Part shown: positions 16,828 to 26,104 of the stretch, piece by piece
Position numbering within the stretch: the first letter of the stretch is position 1
How the letters are laid out: every line of letters starts with the position of its first letter
From: AB-137-C09 sp964645625
Lineage (GTDB): Bacteria; Pseudomonadota; Zetaproteobacteria; Mariprofundales; Mariprofundaceae
DNA: 44,492 nt
Direction of reading: 5' to 3'
Assembly (NCBI GenBank): GCA_964645625.1
Contig: CAZYAI010000017.1
Span: 1-44,492 of the forward strand
The notes under the pieces: model-generated
What the model saw: the letters and a program-made list of their open reading frames with translations, nothing else
Database searches by the model: none
Told to the model about the DNA's origin: nothing
Made by a program: the position numbers and the translations under genes

Positions 16828-17937
16828 TTAGATAACTTCCAAGTTCAGCCTGTAGCGAGTGCCCTTTAATTTGCCAGTTCGGATTAGAGCACCCAGTTCG
16901 ACAAGCTGCTGCAGATCGCGCGTTGCCGTTGCCCGAGAAGTACGGGTGAGGGCGATATAGTTTTCAGCCGATAGCCCACCCTGAAAGCCATCGATACCAG
17001 CCTTGAACATACGTGCAATCACTTTTTTCTGTCTGTCGTTGAGTTGAGCATGGAGGCGCTGATAAAACCTTCCCTTGCCGATGAGGAAAAAGATCAGTTC
17101 CTGCGTATATGCCATTGCCTCTGCCACAGTTTCTGAAAAATATGATAACCAGCCGTCGATTTGTAACGTATGGTTGTGCCGTTTCAACTGTTCGTAATAC
17201 TCTTTTTTCTGGCGCTCGATCACTTGCGACAGCGCAATGAGTGACGGTTCGCCTACAGCTTGCGATAACGCCTTTTCGCTCAACGCACGTCCGATTCTTC
17301 CATTGCCATCCTCATAGGGGTGCAAAGAGACAAAGTAAAGGTGTGTGATCGCAGCCCTGGTGAGGGCGGGCAGTGAATGATTGCTACCGGGGGCGGTATC
17401 ATTGAACCAGTCGACAAAGCGATTCATCTCATCAGGCAATGTATCAGACGGCGGTGCTTCAAAGTGAACTGTGGGTGCATGAAGATAGCCTGAAATCACC
17501 TGCATTGGCTCTTTTCCCGTGCGATAGCGACCAACATCAATGAGCTCACGTCTCCCTTCCATCAGCTTTTCATGCCAGTGGTGCAGCGTTTCATGAGTCA
17601 GGGGTTGATCGAAGTGATGGTAGAGATCAAGCATCATATCGGCCATACCCTGTTCAGCCGGTGGAATCTTTCCGATATCACTCTTCAGGCCCAGGTTGCG
17701 ACGGATGGAAGATTGCAGGCTATCCCGGTTCAGCAACTCCCCTTCGATTGCGGAACTCTTCTCTGCTTCGGTACTGATCAGCTCGACAGTTAACTCTAGG
17801 TGATCCGTGCCTGTAAAATGCGTCGCTGCACCAAAAGCCCTGCCCGCTTCCATCAGAAAACGATCTTCCCGCATTTGTAACTGCGCGGCGTCAAAGCTGA
17901 ACCCTGGCCAGTCGGAACATTGCCAATTCCATTTCAT
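16828..17937 (-). CDS. Fic-domain protein with N-terminal DUF4172 and C-terminal winged helix
   Basis: Fic enzymes usually transfer AMP to a hydroxyl of a target protein. The active-site motif is intact: LHPYEDGNGRIGR (about 203-215) with His and the phosphate-binding Gly-Asn-Gly-Arg. An [S/T]xxxE[G/N]-type inhibitory motif is present N-terminally (SSAIEGE, about 59-65), which would make it an autoinhibited class II Fic protein. The N-terminus (MKWNWQCSDWPGFSFD) matches DUF4172-type starts. The C-terminus (GLSAENYIALTRTSRATATR onward) is a helix-turn-helix that may bind DNA or a partner. It stands alone; no separate FicA-like antitoxin gene is adjacent. The target is unknown. Confidence 0.88.
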   Translation of the reverse strand: MKWNWQCSDWPGFSFDAAQLQMREDRFLMEAGRAFGAATHFTGTDHLELTVELISTEAEKSSAIEGELLNRDSLQSSIRRNLGLKSDIGKIPPAEQGMADMMLDLYHHFDQPLTHETLHHWHEKLMEGRRELIDVGRYRTGKEPMQVISGYLHAPTVHFEAPPSDTLPDEMNRFVDWFNDTAPGSNHSLPALTRAAITHLYFVSLHPYEDGNGRIGRALSEKALSQAVGEPSLIALSQVIERQKKEYYEQLKRHNHTLQIDGWLSYFSETVAEAMAYTQELIFFLIGKGRFYQRLHAQLNDRQKKVIARMFKAGIDGFQGGLSAENYIALTRTSRATATRDLQQLVELGALIRTGKLKGTRYRLNLEVI

Positions 17938-18002
17938 GAGCCATAAGCTGCCTCTTTATAACTCACAAATAAAGTAAATGATGAGCAATAAGTTGCGTTG
18001 AT

Positions 18003-18041
18003 ATGCATCATGCCTCTTACCCAGAGGGCACCACGATGCAT
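18003..18041. repeat. Inverted repeat upstream of fic
   Basis: ATGCATC (18003-18009) pairs with GATGCAT (18035-18041), and TGCCTC pairs with GAGGGCA with one bulge, around TTACCCA. No U tract follows on either strand. It sits at the point where the antitoxin-like fragment stops. Confidence 0.45.
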
Positions 18042-18109
18042 CAAGAAAGCTGCCGACTGGCGAGATCGAGCAATCGGTCGGCATTGGTAAAATCGTATTC
18101 TTTTTTCAT
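18041..18109 (-). pseudogene. Possible remnant of a BrnA/CopG-like antitoxin gene
   Basis: A 22-codon frame on the minus strand reads MKKEYDFTNADRLLDLASRQ and two more residues, then TGA. The opening MKKEYDF resembles the first residues of BrnA-type antitoxins, preceded by AGGTG about 7 bases upstream. Nothing recognisable continues after the stop. It may be a decayed antitoxin whose toxin partner is lost, or a chance match, so confidence is low. The rest of the 17938-18225 interval shows no gene. Confidence 0.3.
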
Positions 18110-18225
18110 CGTGGGCACCTCATGTGATAGGTGTTTCTCTCAAACTACGTGGCTTTTCGCGCACTGATTATTCTAAGGTATTCAATGCATATCCCATTCA
18201 AAGCGCATGACAGATTAAACCTCTC

Positions 18226-21200
18226 TTAATACCCCAACACGGGGGCTAACCACTTCTCTGCTTCTTCAATACTCCAGCCTTTGCGTTTGGCGTAGTCTTC
18301 TATTTGATCACGGTTTAGCTTGCCTACGGTGAAGTAGTGGCTGGCGGCACCCGCGAAGTAAAGACCTGACACGGCGGAGGCTGGGATCATGGCGTAGGAT
18401 TCGGTGATCTTCATGCCGATGTTGGCTTCTACGTCGAGTAGCTGCCACAGCGTGCCTTTTTCTGTGTGTTCGGGGCAAGCGGGGTAGCCAGCGGCGGGAC
18501 GAATGCCTTGGTATTTTTCGTGAATGATCTGATCCATATCCAATGCCTCATCGGCAGCGTAGCCCCAATGGGTGCAACGCACTTCGCGGTGCAGCCATTC
18601 GGCGAGCGCTTCGGCGAGACGGTCGGCTAACACTTTGAGCATGATCGCGGTGTAATCGTCACCTGCTGCTTCGTACTCAGCGGCTTTCTCTTGCGCACCA
18701 AAAATAGCAACGGCGAAGCCACCGATGTGATCGTTGCTGGTGGCCACAAAATCGCTTAGGCAGAGGTTGGCGCGGCTGTCTTTCTTGTCGATTTGTTGAC
18801 GCAAGAAATGGAAGCGGCACAGCTCATCGCCATTATCACCGCTGACAATCACGCTGTCATCGTCGGTGGATACCGCAGGGAAGAGACCAAACACCGCTTT
18901 GGCAGTGAACCACTGTTCATCAATGATGCGATCTAGCCATTGTTGCGCCTCATCAAACACCTTTTGCGCTTCTTTGCCCTTGTGCGGATCGTTGAGGATG
19001 CGCGGGTAAGCCCCATTGAGTTGCCATGCCGAGAAGAACGGTGTCCAGTCAATAAAGGAGCGAATCTCGCTAAGTGAAATAGTTTGCAATGCCTGAACGC
19101 CTAATGTTGCAGGGGCTGCTGCTACATCTGATGCGTTTAACACGGTACGGTTGGCGCGAGCATCGGCGAGTGTAAGCCAGTCAGCTTGCTTTTGGCGACC
19201 CAAGTAGCGTTCGCGCACCCCGTCGTATTCGCTGCGAATACCCGCCACATAGTCGGCACGGTGCGCAGCAGAGATCAGGTTTTGCGCCACCCCCACCGCT
19301 CTGGAAGCATCCTTCACCCAAATCACGGGTTCATCATACTCAGGCGCAATCTTCACCGCTGTGTGTGCTTTAGAAGTGGTCGCGCCGCCCAACATGATCG
19401 GCAACGTGAAACCAAGCCGCTTCATTTCTTTGGCAATATGCACCATTTCATCCAGCGAAGGCGTAATCAGGCCAGAAAGCCCGATGATGTCCACCTCATG
19501 CTTTTTCGCTTCTTCCAAAATCGTCGCCGCTGGCACCATCACGCCAAGGTCAATCACCTCGAAATTGTTGCACTGAAGCACCACGCCGACGATGTTTTTG
19601 CCAATATCATGCACGTCGCCCTTGACGGTTGCCATCAGCACCTTGCCGTTGGAGCTGTTGCCGCCCTTTTTCTCGGCTTCGATGTAAGGCATCAGGTAAG
19701 CGACCGCTTTTTTCATCACGCGAGCAGATTTCACCACTTGGGGCAGAAACATCTTGCCACTACCAAACAGATCGCCCACCACATTCATGCCACTCATCAA
19801 CGGCCCTTCGATAACCTCGATAGGGGTCGCGTAGCCCTGCCTTGCCGCTTCGGTGTCTTCTTCGACAAAGGCATCAATGCCCTTGACCATAGCGTGTTCC
19901 AGTCGCTTATCGACGGGCCAAGCGCGCCATGCCTGATCTTCTTTTTTGGCTACCGTGCCATCACCACGATAATTTTCGGCAATATCCAACAATCGATCCG
20001 TGGCATCGGCACGACGATTGAGCACCACATCTTCCACGGCATCGCGCAATTCTGCGGGGAGGTCGTCGTAAATCGCCAGTTGCCCTGCGTTGACGATGCC
20101 CATGCTCATGCCGTTTTTAATCGCGTGATAGAGGAACACCGCGTGAATCGCCTCGCGCACAGGGTTATTACCACGGAATGAAAAGGAAACGTTAGACACG
20201 CCACCAGAAATCAGCGCGTAAGGCAGGTTTTGGCGAATCCAAGCGCAGGCTTCGATGAAATCAACGGCGTAGTTGTTGTGTTCCTCAATCCCTGTGGCAA
20301 TCGCAAAGATATTGGGGTCAAAGATGATATCTTCGGGCGGGAAGCCGATTTCTTCGGTTAGAATTTTGTAAGAACGGGCGCAAATTTCGGTTTTACGCGC
20401 AAAGGTATCGGCCTGCCCTTGTTCATCAAACGCCATCACAATCACTGCCGCACCATAAAGACGGCAGAGGCGAGCATGGTGAACGAAAGGCTCATAACCT
20501 TCCTTCAGCGAGATGGAATTGACCACGCCCTTGCCCTGAATGCATTTGAGCCCTGCTTCAATAATCTCCCACTTGGAAGAATCGATCATCACAGGCACGC
20601 GGGAAATATCGGGTTCGCTGGCAATCAGATTCAGGAAGGTGTGCATCGCATTCAAACCATCAAGCATTGCCTCATCCATGTTGACATCAATGATCTGCGC
20701 GCCGTTCTCCACTTGTTCGCGGCAGACATCGAGGGCGGTATTGTAATCACCAGCCATCACCAATCGTTTGAAATGCGCTGAACCTGTAACGTTGGCGCGT
20801 TCACCCACGTTGACAAACAAGGAATCATCCATGATCTGCAACGGCTCAAGCCCAGAAAGACGGCAGTAGTGGCGTGGCTCAGGTTTGGAGCGTGGTGCGA
20901 TGCCCTCCACCGCTGCGGCCATCGCACGAATATGGTCGGGGCTAGTGCCACAGCAACCGCCAATAATGTTCAGGAAGCCAGAACGCGCCCATTCACCAAT
21001 CTCTGCTGCCATTTCCTCAGGTGTTTCATCATAACCGCCAAAAGCGTTGGGAAGACCCGCATTGGGGTGAGCATTCACACCGCAATCGACGTTATTGGCG
21101 AGTTCTTCGATGTACTGCCGCAACTCGCCTGCACCAAGAGCGCAGTTAAAGCCGATGGAGACAGGTTCTGCATGCGCCAATGCGTTATAAAAACCCAGTG

Positions 21201-21897
21201 CAGTTTGACCAGAAAGGGTGCGTCCAGAAGCATCGGTAATGGTGCCAGAAATCATCACTGGCCACGCTTTGCCTAAGGTGGCAAAGAGCTTTTTGATGGC
21301 AAACACTGCCGCTTTGGCATTAAGGGTATCAAAAATCGTTTCAATCAGGATGATGTCAGCACCGCCATCAATCAAACCCTGCGTCGCCTCGGTGTAGGTG
21401 GCGACAAGTTGGTCAAACGTAACGTTGCGAAAGCCTGGGTCGTTCACATCAGGAGAAATTGAACAAGTGCGACTGGTAGGACCAACCACACCCGCGACAA
21501 AACGTGGGCGCGCTTCGGTAGCAAAAGCATCACATGTTTCCCTCGCTAACGCAGCACCAGCTTTGTTAAGCTCATAAACCAAGGATTCCATGCCATAATC
21601 AGCCATTGAAATGCTGTTGGCATTAAAGGTGTTGGTTTCAACAATATCAGAACCAGCTTCGAGGTATGCTTGATGAATATCACGGATAATCTGCGGCTGC
21701 GTGAGCGACAACAGATCGTTATTACCTTTTAACTCCGACGGCCAATCGGCAAAGCGTTCGCCGCGATAATCCGCCTCCTGTAAACCATGTGCTTGAATCA
21801 TCGTGCCCATTGCTCCATCAAGCAATAAAATACGCTGTGTCATAGCAGATTCTAACATAGCAAAGCTAACGCTACGCTGGGGTTGTGATGAAGACAT
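18226..21897 (-). CDS. metH: Cobalamin-dependent methionine synthase
   Basis: MetH transfers a methyl group from 5-methyltetrahydrofolate to homocysteine through methylcobalamin. At 1223 residues it has the four-module layout of E. coli MetH (1227). The homocysteine domain contains LLDGAMGTMIQ and zinc Cys in GFNCALG and GGCCGTSPDHI (to about 340). The pterin domain contains DDSLFVNVGERANVTGS (about 360). The cobalamin domain contains GDVHDIGKN, whose His (about 761) is the cobalt ligand. The reactivation domain contains RPAAGYPACPEHTEK (about 1160). GAGG lies about 8 bases before the ATG. It stands alone, and I saw no cobalamin or SAM riboswitch in the 395-base upstream region. Confidence 0.98.
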   Translation of the reverse strand: MSSSQPQRSVSFAMLESAMTQRILLLDGAMGTMIQAHGLQEADYRGERFADWPSELKGNNDLLSLTQPQIIRDIHQAYLEAGSDIVETNTFNANSISMADYGMESLVYELNKAGAALARETCDAFATEARPRFVAGVVGPTSRTCSISPDVNDPGFRNVTFDQLVATYTEATQGLIDGGADIILIETIFDTLNAKAAVFAIKKLFATLGKAWPVMISGTITDASGRTLSGQTALGFYNALAHAEPVSIGFNCALGAGELRQYIEELANNVDCGVNAHPNAGLPNAFGGYDETPEEMAAEIGEWARSGFLNIIGGCCGTSPDHIRAMAAAVEGIAPRSKPEPRHYCRLSGLEPLQIMDDSLFVNVGERANVTGSAHFKRLVMAGDYNTALDVCREQVENGAQIIDVNMDEAMLDGLNAMHTFLNLIASEPDISRVPVMIDSSKWEIIEAGLKCIQGKGVVNSISLKEGYEPFVHHARLCRLYGAAVIVMAFDEQGQADTFARKTEICARSYKILTEEIGFPPEDIIFDPNIFAIATGIEEHNNYAVDFIEACAWIRQNLPYALISGGVSNVSFSFRGNNPVREAIHAVFLYHAIKNGMSMGIVNAGQLAIYDDLPAELRDAVEDVVLNRRADATDRLLDIAENYRGDGTVAKKEDQAWRAWPVDKRLEHAMVKGIDAFVEEDTEAARQGYATPIEVIEGPLMSGMNVVGDLFGSGKMFLPQVVKSARVMKKAVAYLMPYIEAEKKGGNSSNGKVLMATVKGDVHDIGKNIVGVVLQCNNFEVIDLGVMVPAATILEEAKKHEVDIIGLSGLITPSLDEMVHIAKEMKRLGFTLPIMLGGATTSKAHTAVKIAPEYDEPVIWVKDASRAVGVAQNLISAAHRADYVAGIRSEYDGVRERYLGRQKQADWLTLADARANRTVLNASDVAAAPATLGVQALQTISLSEIRSFIDWTPFFSAWQLNGAYPRILNDPHKGKEAQKVFDEAQQWLDRIIDEQWFTAKAVFGLFPAVSTDDDSVIVSGDNGDELCRFHFLRQQIDKKDSRANLCLSDFVATSNDHIGGFAVAIFGAQEKAAEYEAAGDDYTAIMLKVLADRLAEALAEWLHREVRCTHWGYAADEALDMDQIIHEKYQGIRPAAGYPACPEHTEKGTLWQLLDVEANIGMKITESYAMIPASAVSGLYFAGAASHYFTVGKLNRDQIEDYAKRKGWSIEEAEKWLAPVLGY

Positions 21898-22292
21898 AGG
21901 AATAACCTCTTAACTAATGTTTGCAAGGCATGGGAGTTTTTTATACGACATATATAAAACAGTACCGTAGTCTAAAAATTCGTCATGCTTCACTTGACTC
22001 AATATTCAATCTTGCGCCTATTCACTCCGTCATGCCGCACTTGATGCGGTATTGCGGATCAAGTCCGCAATGACGTGGTTTCTTTGCGTCATACCGCACT
22101 CGATGCGGTATCCAGTCTTGCGCTCGTTCTCTGGATTGCGGATCAAGTCCGCAATGACGCGTCGCGACTCAAAAAAGTCACGTATATAACCGTGCGTACG
22201 CAATATCAGCTCTTAATATCAAAGTATGAGACCGCACCCTACAGTGCGGTACTCATTTATTCACGAATCGCGTGATGTTGGTAGGGACTGCT
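21898..22292. other. Intergenic region between sucD and metH
   Basis: This 395-base region separates two minus-strand genes. The part nearest metH (21940-21975) is AT rich (TTTTATATATG and TATAAAAAA on the minus strand) and probably holds the metH promoter. The rest is filled by interspersed palindromic repeats, listed separately, including a degenerate copy at about 21982-22028. Confidence 0.6.
22029..22159. repeat. Interspersed palindromic repeat pair (sucD-metH region)
   Basis: The full unit at 22088-22159 (72 bp) starts GTCATACCGCACTCGATGCG and ends GCGGATCAAGTCCGCAATGA plus CG. It contains two hairpins (CCGCA...TGCGG and TGCGGAtcaagTCCGCA). A 47-bp shortened unit lies at 22029-22075, joined by the linker TGGTTTCTTTGC. 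The same dimer, with nearly the same linker, occurs at 27883-28038. Confidence 0.85.
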
Positions 22293-23162
22293 TTAAGCCA
22301 ATAATTCCAACATGCGTTGACCCAGCAGGGTGGGATTGCGTTCGATGCACACGCCCGCAGCGGCAAGGGCTTGGAACTTGCTTTCGGCTGTGCCTGTGCC
22401 GCCCGATATAATCGCTCCAGCATGCCCCATGCGCTTACCACTGGGGGCAGTTGCACCAGCAATAAAGGCAACCACGGGTTTGCGAATATTGTCACGAATA
22501 AACGCTGCTGCATGCTCTTCGTCCGAACCACCAATTTCACCAATCATAATCACACCATCAGTGTCGGGGTCGGTCTCAAACAAGCGTAATGCGTCGATAA
22601 AACCCATACCATGCAATGGATCGCCACCGATGCCAATGCAGGTACTTTGCCCCAAACCAGCGGCAGTGAGTTGCGCCACGGCTTCATACGTCAGCGTGCC
22701 AGAACGAGAGATTACGCCAATGCGTCCTTGCTGATGAATATGGGCAGGCATGATGCCAATTTTACTGGCTCCTGGGGTGATGATGCCAGGGCAATTAGGA
22801 CCAATCAGCACACAATCGCTATCGCGCAAATATTGTTTAACGCGCATCATGTCTTGCACGGGAATCCCTTCAGTGATGCACACAATCAGGCGAATGCCAG
22901 CACTGGCAGCTTCCATGATGGCATCGGCAGCAAAAGGTGCAGGGACGTAAATAACACTGGCTTCAGCGGCAACGCCTGCCACGGCATCGGCAACGGTGTT
23001 AAATACAGGCAAGCCCAAATGTGTGCTACCGCCTTTGCCTGGGGTAACGCCGCCTACCAAACACGTACCGTAATCCAACATCTGCTGTGAATGAAACGTG
23101 CCTTGCTGCCCTGTAAAGCCTTGGCAAATCACGCGGGTATTTTTATCTAATAAAATGCTCAT
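22293..23162 (-). CDS. sucD: Succinyl-CoA synthetase, alpha subunit
   Basis: This TCA-cycle enzyme makes ATP or GTP from succinyl-CoA. The 290-residue protein has the CoA-binding Rossmann part (GFTGQQGTFHSQQML, about 15-29; VGGVTPGKGG, about 36), the loop IGPNCPGIITPG (about 121) and the phosphohistidine loop KRMGHAGAIISGG, whose His (about 245) carries phosphate in the reaction. I chose the ATG at 23162 because it overlaps the sucC stop (ATGA) and matches the family N-terminus MSILLDKNTRVICQGFTG. An in-frame extension to 23225 is not family-like. Confidence 0.96.
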   Translation of the reverse strand: MSILLDKNTRVICQGFTGQQGTFHSQQMLDYGTCLVGGVTPGKGGSTHLGLPVFNTVADAVAGVAAEASVIYVPAPFAADAIMEAASAGIRLIVCITEGIPVQDMMRVKQYLRDSDCVLIGPNCPGIITPGASKIGIMPAHIHQQGRIGVISRSGTLTYEAVAQLTAAGLGQSTCIGIGGDPLHGMGFIDALRLFETDPDTDGVIMIGEIGGSDEEHAAAFIRDNIRKPVVAFIAGATAPSGKRMGHAGAIISGGTGTAESKFQALAAAGVCIERNPTLLGQRMLELLA

Positions 23163-24337
23163 TGCTTGCCCTCCTGCACTGCGGTGACAATGGTTTGCGC
23201 TGCTTGATCGAGGTTGTCCGCCCAATGTACGGCAATGCCAGATTCACGCACCATGCGTTGACCATCGGCTTCGTGCGTGCCGACCAACCGCATCACAATC
23301 GGCACACGCTGCGCTTGTGGGTGACGCGCTACGGCATCGAGCAGTCCTTGGGCGATAATATCACAACGTACAATGCCGCCAAAGATGTTGACTAAAATGC
23401 CTTCAACCTGCGGGTCTTCAAACAGCAGGCAAAACGCTTCACACACGGCCGACGCAGTAACACCACCACCCACATCCAAAAAGTTCGCAGGCTCCGCACC
23501 TTTGAGGTGAATCATATCCATCGTTGCCATTGCCAGCCCAGCACCATTGACCATGCAGCCAATGTTGCCATCTAAGGCGATGTAATTCAGCCCATGACGC
23601 GCCGCAGCGGTTTCCCGTGGGTCTTCTTCATCAAGGTCACGAAAGTTTACAATCGTTGCTTGACGGAACAGCGCGTTATCATCAGCGGAAAGTTTAGCAT
23701 CCAAGGCAATGATGTTGCCTTCGGCAGTCAGTACCAAAGGGTTTAGCTCCAGCAAGCTGGCATCGGTAGCGCAGAACACATCATACAAACGCGCCGCCAA
23801 ACGCATAAATTGCTTGGCAGCATCCCCCTGCAAGCCAAGGAAGAATGCCATTTGCCGCAAGCTATAAGCAGCCGCCCCTACCGCAGGGTGAATCGGCACA
23901 GTCAGCAATTGTTCAGGGTTGTTGGCAGCAACAGCTTCAATATCCATACCGCCAGCAGCACTGACGACAAAAGCAGGCGCGGCATGGTCGCGATCCATCA
24001 ACAAGGCAAGGTAAAACTCGCGTTCAATCGCTAAACCTTCTTCGATATAAACCTTATGAACCGTGCGACCTGCTGCACCTGTTTGATGCGTCACCAAGCA
24101 AGAGCCAAGCAGATCATCCACCGCCTGCTGCACCGCAGCCATACCACGGCACACACGCACGCCACCACCTTTACCGCGTCCACCAGCGTGGATTTGTGCT
24201 TTGACGACATGGACATCGCCTGCCAAAGAAGCCACCGCAGCGGCAGCATCCTCAGCGCGTTCAAGCAACACGCCACGCGGCACAGCAATGCCAGCATCAG
24301 CCAATAGCTGTTTGGCTTGAAATTCATGAATATTCAA
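23159..24337 (-). CDS. sucC: Succinyl-CoA synthetase, beta subunit
   Basis: This is the ATP-grasp subunit that binds the nucleotide and gives substrate specificity. The N-terminus MNIHEFQAKQLLADAGI matches the family, but the start codon is TTG (24337-24335), preceded by AAGGAG at 6-7 bases, so TTG is well supported. Further motifs are VVKAQIHAGGRGKGGGV (about 45-61), ELNPLVLTAEGNIIALDAKL (about 199-218) and the C-terminal NIFGGIVRCD (about 318-327). The 392-residue length is normal. It starts 45 bases after the kinase gene and overlaps sucD by 4 bases. Confidence 0.96.
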   Translation of the reverse strand: MNIHEFQAKQLLADAGIAVPRGVLLERAEDAAAAVASLAGDVHVVKAQIHAGGRGKGGGVRVCRGMAAVQQAVDDLLGSCLVTHQTGAAGRTVHKVYIEEGLAIEREFYLALLMDRDHAAPAFVVSAAGGMDIEAVAANNPEQLLTVPIHPAVGAAAYSLRQMAFFLGLQGDAAKQFMRLAARLYDVFCATDASLLELNPLVLTAEGNIIALDAKLSADDNALFRQATIVNFRDLDEEDPRETAAARHGLNYIALDGNIGCMVNGAGLAMATMDMIHLKGAEPANFLDVGGGVTASAVCEAFCLLFEDPQVEGILVNIFGGIVRCDIIAQGLLDAVARHPQAQRVPIVMRLVGTHEADGQRMVRESGIAVHWADNLDQAAQTIVTAVQEGKQ

Positions 24338-24382
24338 GGCTAACTCCTTATGTCAATTGTGTTTTAAGACCACTACCCCACA

Positions 24383-26104
24383 TCAACGGCTTGGCGCGGC
24401 GATAATATCAATCGGGCCTAGCTCCAGCGGTTTGGGGCTTTTGAACATTAATTTTACTTCTTTCACCATACGGTTTTTAGGTTTGATTTGGAGCGTTTCA
24501 GGGTGGTCAATATCGTGACCTTTTTCGTTGAGCAGGCGTTGCCAGCTACCACCATCTTTGCGGATAAAGAGACGAATATAACCACCGCTGAAGTCTTCAT
24601 CACCAACGCTTGCACGCTGAATAGTAATGCGGCCTACGGCTTGTTCTTGCGCAAAGCTGAGGCGGGCAAAGCCTGTTTTGAATGCTTTTAGGCTGTAATC
24701 GCGCAACTTTTCAAAATAAATATGACTTCCGCCATTGAACTCATCCAGCTCGCCGGGCTTGGTTTTGCTAAAATCACTGCGCCGCAAGCTGTAAGGCTGG
24801 GCGGTTGCGTAACGCAGACTGCGTGTTTCGGGGGTGGAAATCGCTGTCACGGTGGGCGTTTTACGTTCGCGGTCAATAATTTCTGATGGTGTTGGCTGTT
24901 TTTTTACCACGTGGGGTGCAGCTTCGGGTATGATTTCTTCTTTTTTATTGGCTTCTTGATCCGTGCTGTAGCTATCCAGCGGCAATGCTTGCGTGTGTGC
25001 CTTGACCACAGGGGCAGGCATGGGGGGAATCTGCGACGTGGGAGCCTCACGGTTGGGTATCATCATATAAATAATCGCGACTATGGCGGCAATCATCAGC
25101 GCGCTTGCTGTGCGACGGTGCGTTGGACTTGGTAAGGTTTGTTGCCACCAATGACTTGCGCCATCGCTTGCGGCGTTGATGAGACCTGAGGCAATGGCAG
25201 CCGCCGATGGCTGTTCGCGTTCCTCGTAAGGAATGGGTGCAACAATGCTGACGCGGCTGTTATCATGCCCTGATAGAATGCGGTGCAATGCGCGCATCAC
25301 TGTTTGGCAGTCTTTCGGGCGTTGTTCTGGTTTCTTTGCCAGTAATTGCAACAACAAATCAACCAATGCATCAGGCAACGATGGATTAAGGCTGAGCGGA
25401 GATGGCGGTTCGCTGCGCATCTGCTTCTCCATAATCTCAAACTCGCCACCACCACTGGGGCTACTGTTGAATGGCACTTCCCCCGTCAGCATTTGAAACA
25501 GAATAATTCCAAAGGCATACAAGTCGGTGCGTCCATCCACCGCCTCTTGCATGATCTGTTCAGGAGCCATGTAACGGTATGAACCAATGACAGCACCACT
25601 TTGGGTAAGATCGTCATCGCTGTTGTTCTGCTTGGCTAAGCCAAAATCCATCAACTTCACCTGCCCCGAATCGGAGACAAGGATGTTCGCTGGCTTTAAA
25701 TCGCGGTGAACCAAGCCACGTTGGTGTGCTGCATCCAAACCTTTGAGTACATCAATCGCAATATCCAGCAAGTGCTCCAAGGTTAAGGAGCGCGGTTTGC
25801 GCAAATAGTCTTTGAGGTTGCGACCTTTGACCATCTCCATAACCAAAGCAATATTGCCTTCATGCTCATACAGGTTGTACAGGGTGACGACGTTAGGGTG
25901 GGTTAAAGCAGCATGCAGTCGTGCCTCTCGGGCGAAACGTGCTTTGAACTCTTGATTTGCCAGCAGGTGCGGATGCAATACTTTGACGGCAACTTCGCGC
26001 CCCAACAAGGTATCTTCAGCACGGTACACCATACCCATGCCGCCAACACCGAGTTGCTCCAGCAAGCGGTAATTGCCCATGGTTTTTGGGAAGCTATCAG
26101 CCAA
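24383..26104 (-). CDS. Membrane-anchored Ser/Thr protein kinase with unknown C-terminal domain
   Basis: This is a Hanks-type kinase. The glycine loop is LGVGGMGMVYRAE (about 18-30), the ATP lysine is K41 (EVAVKV), the catalytic loop is HRDLKPAN (133-140), the metal-binding DFG is at 153-155 and the activation segment ends YMAPEQ (178-183). A single transmembrane helix at about 334-349 places the kinase in the cytoplasm and about 220 residues outside. After a proline-rich linker, residues about 435-573 look beta rich (SLRYATAQPYSLRRSDFS onward) and match no domain I recognise. The start is TTG at 26104, overlapping the midA stop by 8 bases; an ATG at residue 9 (26080) is an alternative. It lies 45 bases before sucC, so it may be co-transcribed with sucCD. 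Confidence 0.88.
   Translation of the reverse strand: MADSFPKTMGNYRLLEQLGVGGMGMVYRAEDTLLGREVAVKVLHPHLLANQEFKARFAREARLHAALTHPNVVTLYNLYEHEGNIALVMEMVKGRNLKDYLRKPRSLTLEHLLDIAIDVLKGLDAAHQRGLVHRDLKPANILVSDSGQVKLMDFGLAKQNNSDDDLTQSGAVIGSYRYMAPEQIMQEAVDGRTDLYAFGIILFQMLTGEVPFNSSPSGGGEFEIMEKQMRSEPPSPLSLNPSLPDALVDLLLQLLAKKPEQRPKDCQTVMRALHRILSGHDNSRVSIVAPIPYEEREQPSAAAIASGLINAASDGASHWWQQTLPSPTHRRTASALMIAAIVAIIYMMIPNREAPTSQIPPMPAPVVKAHTQALPLDSYSTDQEANKKEEIIPEAAPHVVKKQPTPSEIIDRERKTPTVTAISTPETRSLRYATAQPYSLRRSDFSKTKPGELDEFNGGSHIYFEKLRDYSLKAFKTGFARLSFAQEQAVGRITIQRASVGDEDFSGGYIRLFIRKDGGSWQRLLNEKGHDIDHPETLQIKPKNRMVKEVKLMFKSPKPLELGPIDIIAAPSR

Noticed and set aside
19186..20181. 331-residue open frame antisense to metH
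   Set aside because: It lies wholly opposite a perfectly conserved metH domain, has low-complexity His/Arg-rich composition and no ribosome site; it mirrors metH codon use.
21898..22292. Cobalamin or SAM/SAH riboswitch upstream of metH
   Set aside because: The region is mostly interspersed repeats; I could not find a B12-box or SAM-type core near the metH start.
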